Positions 21,245-32,622 of a stretch of DNA of 64,000 bases are shown here, piece by piece. Origin of the DNA: Oegoconia quadripuncta (Eukaryota; Arthropoda; Insecta; Lepidoptera; Autostichidae). Where the stretch lies: positions 22,561,575 to 22,625,574 of the forward strand of contig OX438748.1 in the NCBI GenBank assembly GCA_949316235.1. Direction: 5' to 3'. Positions within the stretch are counted from its first letter, which is position 1. The number at the start of each line of letters is the position of its first letter. A model generated the notes under the pieces. It was given only the letters and a program-made list of their open reading frames with translations. It was not told where the DNA came from and searched no databases. Made by a program: the position numbers and the translations under genes.

Positions 21245-21620
21245 ATCCGCCAACTTTTTTTTTAATTTATTTATTTATTGGTACACAAAACAGATTACAA
21301 TCGTACATGAGAAGAATTTAAAGTTAACTTAGATTCGAACTAGATTGGAATCCCAAGCATGTATACACAACATGGTTAAACAAGAACAAGCTTAATTATT
21401 GTATTGTTATTTATTTTTTAAGAATACTGACAGAATAAAACACTTTTAGCTTTGACGGATCATGTAGCGAAGCATCAAAGTAAAATTGGGATAGAGCTCA
21501 ATTGAGGACATCTTTTACTAGCCTTTTAAATGGTATGGTTCTAAAGTCGAATATGTCTATAGGGCAATCACCAGTTGAGGACACCTCATTATAAAATTTT
21601 GAAACGGACAACTTACTTAT
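21245..21620 (-). mobile_element. Non-LTR C-terminal fragment
   Basis: On the minus strand SVSKFYNEVSSTGDCPIDIF then DFRTIPFKRLVKDVLN and a stop, like the FYN..P..I....F...LK..L end of ORF2 proteins; followed by a 3' UTR ending in a TTTATTTATTTATT stretch. Confidence 0.6.
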
Positions 21621-21815
21621 TTACATTCATACATACTTACCGAACATTGCAAGCTAAATAAAAGCTTGTAATGAAAGATCGCAGGGTCGAGTTTGCATGA
21701 AGTGATGTGTTAAAATTTTTTTTATCACTGGTTTCAACATAGCTACTATTGTTTATTCTTAAATCGGCCTGCCAGTTATTACACGTATTTCGCTAAGCGA
21801 GAGGTAATTTGTGTA

Positions 21816-22480
21816 AAGTCAAAGTCAAAAATGCTTTATTTTGTAGGTACACGGTGTACACTTAAAATAGTCAATTTTACACTTTTTAAGCCACTGCTTG
21901 TTCAAAATGCAATTTTCCCCTGAGAAGAACAAGCAAGAAACACGAAGGGTTGTTCTTTTAAAATCAGGCTTTGATTGATACATAAAGGTTTTTTTTATAT
22001 TTCATTATTAATTGTGAAATAGCCTGGCATGCGAACGATCTGATTATATCCAGGGATGATTATCATCTAAATAGTCTGATATTTTATAATATGCTTCCTT
22101 AATAAGTTTCTGTTTTAAAGTATCTTTAAATTTATCGAGAGGAAAATTTTGTATATCAACTGGAACCTTATTGAAAAAGCGTATACATAACCGTTTGAAT
22201 GAATTACTGACTTTGCGGAGACGACTTATGCGACCTAGTTTATCTTTATTTCTTGTATTGACATCATGTTTATCACTAATTTTCCTAAATGATGCTATAT
22301 TTTTTTTTACATACATTACATTTTCAAAAATGTACTGTGACGAAAAGGTTAGAATGTTATACACTTTAAACCTATCTGTAAGTGACACTGCAGGTCTCAA
22401 TTGAAAATTGCGCGAACGGCTCGTTTTTGTAAAACAAAGATTGTATTTATATCCGCGGCATTTCCCCACAGCAATATACC
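21816..22480 (-). mobile_element. Family G non-LTR 3' end (141 codons open)
   Basis: Reads FSSQYIFENVMYVKKNIASF, KHDVNTRNKDKLGRISRLRK, VSNSFKRLCIRFFNKVPVDI and AYYKISDYLDDNHPWI, then a stop and 3' UTR. The tail GTCAAAGTCAAAAATGC is at 21817. The best-preserved copy of this C-terminal domain in the window. Confidence 0.85.
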
Positions 22481-22774
22481 TTAAGACATCAAGCTGTGGA
22501 TATAACTAAAATATACTAATCTAGCAGTATTTACGTCTGATATTTGTCTAATTTTTTTGATTGCGTACACTGCAGAGCTGAAGCGTAAGCGAGTCGACTG
22601 GCGCATGTGAACGCTCCCGATGCATTAGCGGCGCTTTTAGGGCGCCACCCACTCACCGCTACCGGCTCGCCCGCGATAGGGCTGTCGCTTGTTTTACAGG
22701 GCGTTTTTATAAACAATGGTCACATTTTAACGTGATTTAACCTATCGGATTCTATTAATGTAACATTAAGGGTT
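22481..22774. other. Intronic sequence, nothing recognised
   Basis: GC-rich middle (22570-22690) without shared repeats or coding features. Confidence 0.4.
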
Positions 22775-22916
22775 TAGTATTCAAGGCAAGAGTGGTGATC
22801 CAGAATGGCGTGTTGGTGCCCATGCTGATGTATGGGAGCGCATGTTGGGCATAGCTGAAGCATGAGAGCAGAATCAACGCAGTAGAAATGCGTTCACTGC
22901 GTAGTATTGTGGCGCG
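22775..22916 (+). mobile_element. RTE-clade RT fragment, plus strand
   Basis: KARVVIQNGVLVPMLMYGSA then LKHESRINAVEMRSLRSIV: the YNG.L...LLYG.E.W.....R...AVEMR.LR pattern. Ends abruptly against an opposite-strand fragment. Confidence 0.75.
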
Positions 22917-23215
22917 ACTTTGTATGATCTTCTTATTCTTCAATTTAAGAGCTATGCTCTTGTCGGTGGAGCAACGACAATGTCTCTCTACTTTCCGCCC
23001 TCGTTTTAACCTCTCGGTACGACACGACATTCACCTTTTCTTTCACTTGGTCAAAGTAATTACGCCTAGGTCTTCCTCTTCCTCTCTTTATTACAATCTT
23101 TTCCTCAATTATGTTCTTCAAAAAAATATCGTGTCGTATCAAGTGACCTATCATCTTTCCTCTTCGGTTCTCAACTGTGGCTAACAGGCATCTCTTCTCC
23201 TTTACCATCTTGTAA
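22917..23215 (-). mobile_element. RTE-clade RT C-terminus, minus strand
   Basis: MVKEKRCLLATVENRRGKMI, GHLIRHDIFLKNIIEEKIVI, KRGRGRPRRNYFDQVKEKVN, then LLHRQEHSS and a stop. Its 3' end abuts the plus-strand fragment at 22916. Confidence 0.78.
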
Positions 23216-23476
23216 CTGTTTGGTATAGTGGTTAGAAACTCTGCTATTATACCAAATGGTCGCGGGTTCGAATCCCGCTAGGGGCATATGTTTGTATGAT
23301 GAATACAGATATGTGTTCCCGAGTTATGGATGTTTTTCATTTATTCATGTATTTATTTGCAAAAAAAAAATGTATTTGTGTAGTTTATCAACCATCTGGT
23401 ATCCATAACACAAGCCTAGATGCTTACTGTGGATCTAGATGGCGCTGTGTGTTTGTGCAAAGACATTATTTATTTA
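23216..23476 (+). repeat. SINE-B copy, full length
   Basis: Head TTTGGTATAGTGGTTAGAAA, box B, body and T-rich tail all present. Confidence 0.87.
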
Positions 23477-23649
23477 TTTATCTATTGTATGATAAAATTC
23501 AAAAATTGTGTGATTACAGAAATTGATGCAGCGTGCAAGATGACGTAGTGAGTAAGATAGAAAGACGTACGTTAAGGTGGTTGGTAACGAATGAGTGAAA
23601 AGACGATATCGAAAGCAATATGTGAATTAATAAATTAAAATCAATTTTT

Positions 23650-23974
23650 TTTTATGCTCGACGGGTTCGAACTTAACCTCAATCACACCGGATGTTAAGT
23701 GAAGATGAGGTCGAAGGTGGAAGCGTACTGACCAGGAAAACCCCAACACATTTGGGGGACTGGATATCTTATCTCTGACAACCGGAACACAACAATGCTA
23801 TTAACATTGCTGCTGGTGGCAGATTTAGATAAGATGGTGGTAGCTAGCCAGACGGACATTTAAAATGCCCTACCACCAACCAAACCGAGTACTTAAACAT
23901 GTACCCCGCTGGGGATCGAACCCGCGACCTCCAAATCTTAAACCCGATGTTGTTTACATTGAGCCACGGAGGCG
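23650..23974 (-). repeat. SINE-A copy, full length
   Basis: Complete, A-tail at 23646-23653 and head at 23960-23974. Confidence 0.88.
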
Positions 23975-23978
23975 GTTA

Positions 23979-24382
23979 AACACTATACCAATATATTAAC
24001 TATGTAATATCCAAAATCCAACGAAACGTAGAAAAACGAAAAAAATTAGACGCGACTTTAACATTTAAATCTATCTAGGAGTATCTCATTAGACATTAAC
24101 TCGAAACAAGTATAATACCGCGGGGCGACAGTCACTCAACATAATATCCATACAACACACATAAATAAAAAATCTTTCACGTATTCGAGAAAAAAAAAAG
24201 AATCATCACAGTTGACAAAAACCCAAAACTTTCACCCTTCCGTCGAACAAAACTAGCGAGCGGTCGTAAAAGCTAATCCGGTAACTAGATTGACTCGCGG
24301 AAAATGTTGACGACGCCTGATTGAAGCGCGGACATCAAAACAAACTAGGTGGAAAAATGTTTTTTACCCCTATCTGTAAGGG
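23979..24382. other. Intronic sequence, nothing recognised
   Basis: No shared repeat and no coding signal. Confidence 0.4.
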
Positions 24383-24436
24383 TTGACAGAAAAGTTAACG
24401 AGCAACTTTATTTTAAGAAAAATAAAAATTTACATA

Positions 24437-25058
24437 CAACGTCACAAAAAATTGCATGCTGTAGAGATGAGAATGTTGAGATGGATGAGTGAAGTGACGA
24501 GGGTGGATAAAATAAGGAATGAGTATGTAAGAGGGAGTTTAAAAGTGTCACCAGTGACAGAAAAGTTAAAAGGAAACCGTTTAGCTTGGTATGGACATGT
24601 TATGAGGAGGGATGAAACGAATGTTGTACTAAGAGAGTGATGAATATGGATGTCCGCCTCCGTGGCTCAATGCAAACAACATTGGGTTTACGATTCGGAG
24701 GTCGCGGGGTTTAACTACTCGGTTTGGTTGGTGGTAGGGCATTTTAAAATGTCCGCCTGGCTAGCTACCAACATCTTATCTAAATCTGCCGCCAAGCAGC
24801 AATGTTAATAGCATTGTTGTGTTCCGGTTGTCACAGATAAGATAGCCAGTCCCCCAAATGTGTTGGGGTTCCGGGTCAGTACGCTTCCACCTTCGACCTC
24901 ATCTTCACTTAACATCAGGTGTGATTGAGGTCAAAAACCAACCAGTTGTGCATAAAAAAAAGGGCATGGTGAGGTAACGGTTGACAGAGAAGATTGAAAG
25001 AAAAGGACGTAATGCGCCGACCCCAAATAAATTGGATCCAGGGTAAGAAGGTGATATA
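24437..25058 (+). mobile_element. RTE-clade ORF2 C-terminus split by SINE-A
   Basis: VEMRMLRWMSEVTRVDKIRN, EYVRGSLKVSPVTEKLKGNR and LAWYGHVMRRDETNVV are standard RTE C-terminal motifs. The element resumes after SINE-A at about 24958 and ends with GCGCCGACCCCAAATAAATT ... CAGGGTAAGAAGGTGAT. Confidence 0.82.
24656..24957 (+). repeat. SINE-A copy inside RTE fragment
   Basis: Head CCGCCTCCGTGGCTCAATGC; box B is shortened (GGTCGCGGGGTTTAACTACT), so a dozen bases are missing there. A-tail at 24950. Confidence 0.85.
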
Positions 25059-25074
25059 CAAAGTCACAAGTTTT

Positions 25075-25185
25075 ATCCGCACTGAGATGGTCAGACATAT
25101 CCCAAACTTTGGCGTTTGAGTGTTCCAAACGTCAAAAATTAAATGCTTGAAACAACATCCACGATTCACCTTTTGAAATATACAG
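25075..25185 (-). repeat. Family M-associated repeat
   Basis: The inverse of 44445-44530 (ATTTCA..AGGTGAA.TGTGGATGTTG, GTTTGGGATAT). Confidence 0.5.
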
Positions 25186-25221
25186 ACAAATTAGGTACAG
25201 TTAAATAAATAAATATTCATC

Positions 25222-25390
25222 AAATTCATCAAGTCCCAAACTAAGCAAAGCTTGTGCTATGGGTACAACATCCATGACTCGGGAATAAAGGTTCGTATTC
25301 ATCACACAAACATCTACTCCTCGCGGGATTCAAACCCGCAACCGTTAGTTTCGCACACAGGGTCACATTCCAATACACCAATCGGTCGAT
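25222..25390 (-). repeat. SINE-C copy, internally deleted
   Basis: CCCAAACTAAGCAAAGCTTG then directly CATGACTCGGGAATAAAGGT; box B GGGTTTGAATCCCGCGAGGA. Confidence 0.75.
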
Positions 25391-25935
25391 TAAGAAATAA
25401 CAACTTAGTTTTAAAGACCCAAAAAATTTTGCGCTTCGAATTTTTTACCAATCAAAATCGGTAAAGCAATCTACAGGAAGTTATATATAAATAATTTAAG
25501 TACACATACACACGAAAAACCTTATCGTTCTTCATGAGCCATAATTTTGTAGTTGTAACCTACATTTTATTCGATATAGGATATCAGAGATGAGATAAGC
25601 TGTTATATGTATCTGTGAAAACACAGGATAATCTTATATAAGTAAGATAAAAATGATTTATACACAATATTAAAGATTATCTTATCCGAGTACCGCAGTA
25701 ATATAAAAAGGCTACATCACTAAAACCTTCAAAATAGTAGAAATGGTACACAGAGCGCCATCTATGAACATACTAATGAACAACTCATCAAAATGGTCGC
25801 AATAACAAAGAGAGCGCCATCTGTTATTCTATACAAGCACCAAGCAATCCCATTTCCAATCTACACAGGTACATAATATTGTCACTAGATGGCGATTTCG
25901 TTAAGAATTTTATACGGTATAAACATGGTATAAAC
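25391..25935. other. Intronic sequence with scattered GCGCCATCT pieces
   Basis: AGCGCCATCTATGAAC at 25747, AGCGCCATCTGTTA at 25814 and AGATGGCGATTT at 25888 resemble SINE-B 3' ends but are too short to call copies. Confidence 0.45.
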
Positions 25936-26020
25936 ATATACGGGTGAGAAATTTTCCCGTAAGGAAAAAAATGGGGCATATTAGGTAAGTGAAATAGAAG
26001 TTATTGGCATAAATAGGTTT
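25936..26020 (+). repeat. Family K repeat
   Basis: TTCCCGTAAGGAAAAAAATG and TTAGGTAAGTGAAATAGAAG as at 3965-4010. Confidence 0.55.
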
Positions 26021-26158
26021 TTTTTTTAATAACAATAATCGATTAAAGCTTTAATTGTGTCACTTAACGGTCGCGTTTGTAGCCTATTCCACATAATTAC
26101 ATCATTAAATGAAATAAAACTTGGAGAAAATATGTGTTCCAAATAAATTTAGATTTTT

Positions 26159-26575
26159 TTTTTATGATTGACTGGATTCGCGTTTGACCACAATCTCACC
26201 TGATGGAAAGTGACGATGTGTTCGAAGATGAAGCACACGATCCCAGTAAATGCCTATTCACTCTGCTCTTGAAGATCCCAAGGTTGTAGGATTCAGGAAA
26301 GACTAACGCTGGAAGGGAGTTCCAAGCCTGGGCTATTCGGATGATTAATGAAGAATCGAACTTCTTAGTGCGAATGTTCGGTATATTAACTATATAAGGG
26401 TGGAAGCCCTCCCCACGCCTCGTGGTCCGAAGATGGAAGGGTGAGGGTGGAACCAGATTATGTAATTCCAACGCACACTCCCCGAAATGCATCCTGTAAA
26501 AAAACTGAGAGACAGGCGACTTTGCGACGGCGAGTGATAGGAATCCTACGAATTCCGCCACTCACCCATCAAAAA
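26159..26575 (-). pseudogene. Family F non-LTR ORF2 C-terminus
   Basis: Minus-strand frame with LSLAVAKSPVSQFFYRMHFG, ECALELHNLVPPSPFHLRTT, RIAQAWNSLPALVFPESYNL and GIFKSRVNRHLLG, then a 3' UTR and A-tail at 26155. This is the fullest copy of family F, whose tails appear throughout the window. Confidence 0.82.
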
Positions 26576-26639
26576 CCGGGAAAAAATTAAACTACCTATG
26601 TCAAAGAAAAGACGGAATGTAGAGAAGGTGGAAAGGACT

Positions 26640-26760
26640 CCACTGACATGAGCGTAGCTCTTAAATATAAGAGAGATGCCAATAACTTGTAATTCACTTA
26701 CCTAATAAGCCCTATTTATTTCCTTACGGTAAAAAAACTCATCCGGTATATACAGGGATA
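26640..26760 (-). repeat. Family K repeat, opposite orientation
   Basis: GATGCCAATAACTTGTAATT and CACTTACCTAATAAGCCC are the inverse of 25980. Confidence 0.5.
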
Positions 26761-26800
26761 TGTCTGACTACCCCATTAGGGATAAAGGTCGTGACATTGT

Positions 26801-27320
26801 TTTTTTTTTTTTTGATTAACTGAATACGTGTTTGACCACAATCTCACCTGGTGTAAAGTGTCGATGTTGGCCGAAGGTGAGGCACGCGATCTCAGTAGAT
26901 GCTTATTCACCCTGCTCTTGAAGATCCCAAGGTTGTAGGATTCAGGAAAGACTGACGCCGGAAGCGTGTTCCATGCCATGGCTGTTCGCACCGCTTAGTG
27001 CGATTGTTTATTTATTTATTTATTTACTTATTTACATAGAATCAACAGCATTGTTGCAGAAATTATATTATAGTAAACTAATACAAAACTAATGCCAATT
27101 AGTGATTCTTATTATGTTACCGACAGTGGTTATCGTTATGATTGAGTGGGTAACGTTTTAATTATATTACAAGAAAATTGATACGTTAATTGTTCGGTAT
27201 GCTAACTATATACGGGTGGAATCATTCCCCACGCCAAGTAATACGAAAGTGATGTGGCGATGGTGGAATAAGATTATGTAAATCCTGTAAAAGACTGCGA
27301 GACAGGCGACCTTGCGACGA
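26801..27320 (-). mobile_element. Family F ORF2 tail carrying a family E insertion
   Basis: MAWNTLPASVFPESYNLGIF then KSRVNKHLL, and upstream sequence resuming at 27195 (GGTATGCTAACTATATACGG). T-run at 26799. Family E sits at 27009-27188. Confidence 0.8.
27009..27188 (-). mobile_element. Family E retroposon, short copy with target duplication
   Basis: TTATTTATTTATTT end, ACATAGAATCAACAGCATTG and ATTGAGTGGGTAACGTTTTA. ATTGTT at 27003-27008 and 27189-27194 flanks it, and the family F copy at 26370 shows the empty site. Confidence 0.85.
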
Positions 27321-28009
27321 TGTTCGAATGGTCACCAATAAGTTTTGGCACGTCGTTCCACAGGATTATGTATATGTCGGGAAGGCGAGCGTTGCTAGCA
27401 ACCGGAACATCGCCAGATATCTCGTGGTATAGGGTTGCTCGGGCAATTGGGAAGCTGCTATAGATGAATATGATATCGGAATGATACTATGACTTAATAG
27501 GACGAGATAACGGTCTGCCATTGATAAAACACACGCCCGATCACCTTAAACTCTGTGACGAGGCATTGATTGTGATTACAGATTATTTCATGATCATGGA
27601 ACCTGAGATGCTTACCGGTAAAGGGTAAACATTTGCATGTCTCTCATGCCATACAACTAGGCCCTCGCATGTAGCCTGTGGTATTCATCCGGTTAAGTCT
27701 ACAATCCCTCCTGCTCAAATTCCATAATCAGCTTCTTATCAAGTAACGACTCGCCGAATCGATGGGGATAATAAGTCTGATTAAGAAATAAACGATTATT
27801 TATAAAGTCACCCACGCTCTTCGATGTGCTGAGTGTTGGTCCATCTAATTCAACGGCCGGTAGCATTATGAATGGTCATTATTAATGTGCAGACGTAACA
27901 TTACTGTAAACGTCACCGCGTCGCTTCCGGCGATACCAGCGCCACGTGGTTCACTTCCCGCAGCAAACCGCGTACCATGATGGTCACGCTATGACCCAAA
28001 TGATAAATG
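27321..28009. other. Intronic sequence, nothing certain
   Basis: The first 150 bases may continue the family F coding region upstream. The rest shows no repeat or exon. Confidence 0.4.
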
Positions 28010-28390
28010 CCTATGAAATTGACGATTTTTTTCTTCGTTAATCATATGTACCAACTCCTACGATTCTATAGCTATTTCCAAATTTGTTTTTATTTGGAAA
28101 ATGTAATAAGGTTTTACATGAAATATTTTTTAACGTCTGGACTAAATTACATAATAAAAAAAACTTGAACACAGCTCTTTTCACGTGCATGCCATATCTT
28201 ATAAAGCGGTTACTTTTAAAAGTTAACATTGCCTATACTTAACCTACTGCTGTCCGATAGTGCACACAAAGTTTAGCTAAATATGGATTTGCCGTTTCCA
28301 AAAAATGTTTGTACGGAGAAAACAGTGTCGATTGAATTCTTCATACAAAACGGCAATTTGATAGGTAAGGAGGTAATACAATAGTGAGTG
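28010..28390 (-). repeat. Family L repeat adjoining a SCAPER exon
   Basis: Inverse of 2300-2770, with AAATATTTTTTAACGTCTGG and GCCGTTTCCAAAAAATGTTT. Its edge is less than 20 bases from the exon donor at 28407. Confidence 0.65.
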
Positions 28391-28407
28391 TAGTAGGTGG
28401 AGCTCAC

Positions 28408-28519
28408 CAGCTGGTTGGCGAGCAGCTTGACCAGGTGCACGCACACGTTGGAGCCCACGTGGCGCCCCGCGCTCACGGCCAGGGCTCGAGCCGTGATGGT
28501 CACCGCCGTCGTCAGGCAT
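28408..28519 (-). CDS. SCAPER: SCAPER exon: C-terminal helical repeat
   Basis: This 112-bp exon follows TATGTCGCAG, completes an Arg codon with one base and ends in phase 0 before GTGAGC. It encodes RCLTTAVTITARALAVSAGR then HVGSNVCVHLVKLLANQL, corresponding to the human CNAINVYNLTCNNCSENCSD / LMDLLIHQL region. It is GC-rich against AT-rich flanks. Similarity is moderate, so the phase agreement on both sides is the main extra support. Confidence 0.78.
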
Positions 28520-28752
28520 CTGCGACATATACATATATTTGACATCTTGATCTGTAAGATGCTTAATGAGTGTCACAGTCTGATCGTCTATGCTATTATA
28601 CAGAGTTCACGTGAGGGCGTGGGGATGCTTGGCGAAATGATGATAAAATGCAACGATACGAGGGTCATTTGAAAAGTTCTTAGCCTAACATACTTAATGA
28701 AATCACACGATTTTGAGTTTATTTTTATTTTTCAACATACTCTCCTCCGAGC

Positions 28753-29300
28753 TCAAAACACTTTTTCCATCGACCCTGTAAGGCTTCGATACCCCGTTTT
28801 AAAAAAATCTTCGTCTAACTCCTCAAAATAAGCGTCCACGGCGGCTATGACCTCTTCATTTGTAAAAAAATGTTTACCACCTAAAAATTTTTTCAGCTTT
28901 GGGAACAGATAAAAGTCGGATGGTGCTAAATCCGGTGAATATGGGGGATGAGGTAACAATTCGAAGCCACATTGATGGATTTCTGCCATGTATTGCACAG
29001 AGGTGTGAACGCGCGCATTGTCCTCATGAAACAAGACTTTTCTTCTCAATAAACCTGGACGTTTTTCTTTGATTTCTTCTCTCAAACGACGCAACAGGTT
29101 GCAATAGTAATCGGAGTTTATTGTTTCACTTTTTTAAATAATCCACGAGAATTATACCCTTTGCATCCCAAAAAACGGATGCCATGACTTTGCCCGCCGA
29201 TAAAACCACCTTTGCCTTCTTTGGGGTGGGCGATCCTGCTCTTTTCCATTGTTTCGACTGTTTTTTTGTCTCGGATGTATTGTGGTTGTAACGAGGTGTA
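28753..29300 (-). pseudogene. mariner transposase, catalytic part (frameshifted)
   Basis: The segment runs from the SETKKQSKQWKRAG stretch through LSAGKVMASVFWDAKGI and then, after a frameshift near 29130, through REEIKEKRPGLLRRKVLFHE to DNARVHTS (second Asp) and HPPYSPDLAPSDFYLFP (third Asp, spaced as in D,D34D). It ends at SMEKVF. The first catalytic Asp is missing and at least one frameshift is present, so the copy is dead. Confidence 0.85.
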
Positions 29301-29304
29301 CAAC

Positions 29305-29700
29305 CTCTTCTAAATTCTGTCTTCTTTTCGGTAATCTCTTTGGCGTTTTCTTTTTTGGAACATTATTTAAAATTCTGAATTCTAAATTATTTTCAAAAAC
29401 TAGGCAGTCTTGACGCAACTTTCGTACTGGAACTATTCTTTTCATTCTTTCTTTTATTTCTTCTTTAAATTATTATGTCATTATTAAATATTACAAGTGC
29501 CTATACCTTCTTCCTGACCTTCACCTTTTTCACCGTTCATCAGTGGCTCTGCAGCCACTGCAGGACTGCTGGTAGGGGCCTGAAACCTACGACCCTGAAC
29601 CTCATCCTCTCTCTACGGCGCCCGTTACCTACCTTCAGCAGCTGAGCGCTCGCCGGACCGCGACATGGTGGACCCAGGTTTCTCTTCAACATCTTTCTCA
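29305..29700 (-). other. Unidentified insert inside mariner transposase
   Basis: About 0.4 kb of non-mariner sequence interrupts the transposase between FVER and the SETKKQSKQW region. It contains a short open stretch reading MKRIVPVRKLRQDCLVFENN in minus orientation, which I do not recognise, and an AT-rich half. The boundaries are uncertain by tens of bases and I saw no clear duplication. Confidence 0.5.
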
Positions 29701-29703
29701 TCA

Positions 29704-30135
29704 TCATCTTTCAACAAATTCTATTGAGTCAGCTTCATACACCTCTAAACAGTTGCGAGAAGTTATGAGTCGGTTGCGTTTTTGTTCCACTGAAAGCAGT
29801 CGCGGTACCCACCGCGCAGACACCTTAGAGAATCCAAGTTCAGTAGTAATTATATGATGTGTTCGCTCAGATGAGATGCCTACAGTCTTAGCTATCTCCT
29901 CGACAGTCAATCTTCGATCAGATAAAATTATGGAAGCAGTCGAAGGCCGGCCACTACGGGGCTCATCTTGAATGGTCTCACGACCACGTTTGAACTCTGC
30001 CACCCAGTTTTTAACAGCCGCATACGAAGGAGCGGACTCACCCAAAGTAGCAGACATGTCTTCATGTATAGCTTTTGGAGTTAAACCTTTCAAATTCAGG
30101 TATTTTATCACTGCACGATGTTCAATTTTATACAT
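29704..30135 (-). pseudogene. mariner transposase, N-terminal part
   Basis: 144 codons from ATG at 30135. They show the paired helix-turn-helix DNA-binding region of mariner transposases: AAVKNWVAEFKRGRETIQDE, the linker RSGRPS, and the second HTH with TVEEIAKTVGISSERTHHII. The frame leaves mariner sequence at FVER, where a roughly 0.4-kb foreign stretch (about 29305-29700) replaces the region carrying the first catalytic Asp (DETW). Confidence 0.85.
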
Positions 30136-31204
30136 TTTAAAAAATAGCTCCGACTTGACTTACGGTATCACGTGTAAACGAACAATGAGTTACTGTAAAC
30201 TAAACTGTGCATACTTGTTGCTAAATAATGTAACTACAAAATGAGGGTACTTATAAAAAAAACCAATGACTTTAAGGCTGCGCCGAGCGAAAGACGCGCG
30301 CGCTGTTTAGGTATTTCGCTTGATGCGAATGTGCGTATGGCAGACCGAACACCGTCCGAGCGTAAACATATGTAACTCACATTTTCTTTATTGGGGGTTG
30401 TATTGGATTTCTTCTCGCAATAATTTTCAGGGCTATTTAGTATCAATTATTTTTAGTTTGTCTACTCCTTTTTAATATTGACCAAATGTGCTAAAAATTA
30501 AAACAAAATCCTTGTTAAATTTAATTTTTATTGATCTTTTAGGAAAGTTTATCAATAATGTAAAACTATTGGTGATGTTGCAAAATCTACAGATTATAAA
30601 ACGCAAAAGTTCAATTCAATTCAATTTATTAATGTGAAACACAGGTATAAAAGATGTTAGTAAATATTATGGTATAAGTAACACTGTGATCTACTCCATT
30701 TTGATGATTGTGATCCATTTTGGCATACAAAAAAAATGGTTAGTTATTTATCTAAGGTAGGTACATAGGCTTATCTAAGATGGTAGGATTTGTTTGCAAA
30801 AAAAAAAAACAAATATATTACAGTAGATACCCATTAGCTTAGTTTCGAAAATTAATATTATAATTCCATGTCAATTATTAAGGACAATGTTAAAATTGTA
30901 AAATACGATTGAAATTGGTAAATAAAAATGTCAAATTGAAATGAAATTAGATTAAAATTACATAGTCATGGAATATTTAACATGAATTATATTCAGTCCT
31001 TTCCATCAGGTGAGATTGTGGCCAAACGCGAATCCAGTTTTTAATAAAAAAAAAAAAAAAAAAAAAAAGTCATTTATACATTATTCAACACATAGAGTCA
31101 ATAATAATATAACAAGTCAAATAGTAACTCAATGCAAATTAACAACTGCAAATTTAAATTAGGTGCTGTTTTCCCGCTCAGAAACAATCAAGCAGATTTG
31201 TCAT

Positions 31205-32135
31205 TCAAGAAATCTTTAATGGAATAATGTGTTTTTCTATTAAATATTTAAACAACGAACTCTTGAATGTACTTAGATCATGAAATTCTCGAATGAATTT
31301 AGGTATCTTATTGTATATTATTGGTGCCATTGCAAAGATGCTATTTCTAAAAAGTGTAGTTTTACAGGATACTAAACGTAACTGATCACGTCGCCGTGCT
31401 CGTTTAACATGTTCAAAATGCTCAGGATTAGAACGAACAAAAATTGCAGTCTTGTAAATATAAATAGAAGGAACCGTGAGTAAATTCAGCTGCTTATAGA
31501 AGGGTTTGCAAGAATCTGTGCGTCGCAAATTACAAATAACTCTTATACATCGCTTCTGGGCTATAAACACTTGTTCATTGTCTGTGGCATTCCCCCAGAA
31601 AATTATACTATATCTCAGAGTAGAAGCTACGTAGCCATAATAGGCCGTAAGTACAGCTCCGCGGTTAACAGTTTTGCTTAAGATATGTAATGCATATGAG
31701 AACTTTGTTACTTTTTTGCATACTTCATTTATTTGTGTCGTCCATTCCATGTTACTGTCAATATTAATACCCAAGAATTGAGTTACTCATGATTCATCCA
31801 CCCTTTTACTATTATATTGTACATTTGTTGTCATATTTAAATGGTTTCTATGTTTAAAGTTCATTATTTTCGTTTTGTCTAGGTTAATCTTAAGGTTATT
31901 ACATTCCAACCAGTCAATGATAGATGAAAGACTGCTGTTGATATCCTCTTCATCCTCATATACCACAGTGCTATCATCGGCAAATAACACCATAGGATGA
32001 TTTGTAGATTTCGGAATGTCATTTATATATATTAGAAAAAGGAGTGGGCCTAATACACTGGCCTTGAGGTACACCGTAGTGCACATGTCTAGTTCCAGAT
32101 GTATAGGATTGTATGTATGTATACAACCAAGTGTT
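31205..32135 (-). pseudogene. 5'-truncated non-LTR reverse transcriptase
   Basis: Minus-strand remnants read VPQG, then after a frameshift SVLGPLLFLIYINDI, the VLFADDSTVV catalytic box, then after a stop/frameshift near 31780 MGINIDSNMEWTTQINEVCK and a C-terminal domain with LRYSIIFWGN and IYNKIPKFIREF. Only the second half of the RT and the C-terminal domain remain. It lies inside the TTAA element and cuts its transposase exon. Confidence 0.82.
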
Positions 32136-32139
32136 GAGT

Positions 32140-32278
32140 TATGACTTGAAATTTCTTGTAGTTGTTGATAAATGTAAGTAAAATTTATAAGTCTGTTTCC
32201 GTTTATTGTAATTTCTTCTTGCTTTTCATTTTCAATATCTATATTTAATTCAAAATCAGTCGTTTCTTGCGGAGATTC
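32140..32278 (-). pseudogene. Transposase-like gene, second exon (cut)
   Basis: After GTTTTTTTAG the frame reads ESPQETTDFELNIDIENEKQ, then ITINGNRLINFTYIYQQLQE and ISSHNSTLGC. The GNRLIN...YIYQQLQEISSHN pattern resembles the start of the Mutator-like transposase domain of insect transposons. The frame is then destroyed by a truncated RT insertion. Confidence 0.5.
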
Positions 32279-32378
32279 CTAAAAAAAACAGCATTACTAG
32301 TAGTTGTCCAAAATAAGTTATTCAGTCAATTATGAAAACTCTTATCAAATGTCCAATTGAATTAAGTGCGTTCCTTGT

Positions 32379-32590
32379 GTACGGTGAATGTATCTATGTA
32401 ACATAACAAAGAACTTACACTATGGCGACTTTGTCGAAAAAAAAATTCACTCCCCAATTCCCAAACAAGTCGGCAATCAGCTGATCGAAATTAGGATGGG
32501 AAATAAATTTTTTGTTATTTTTTTTCAACCATGTCGCCACAGTGAAAGTCGTTTGTTATGTTACATACCTACATTCACCGTACAAATTGG
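32379..32590. mobile_element. Short inverted-repeat element in the TTAA transposon
   Basis: The arm TGTACGGTGAATGTATCTAT at 32379 recurs inverted at about 32535-32590, with roughly 55 matching bases per arm and a short centre. It lies in the intron between the two transposase exons. Confidence 0.65.
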
Positions 32591-32622
32591 ACCTTATATT
32601 TGCTACAATTACAAGAACCGAC

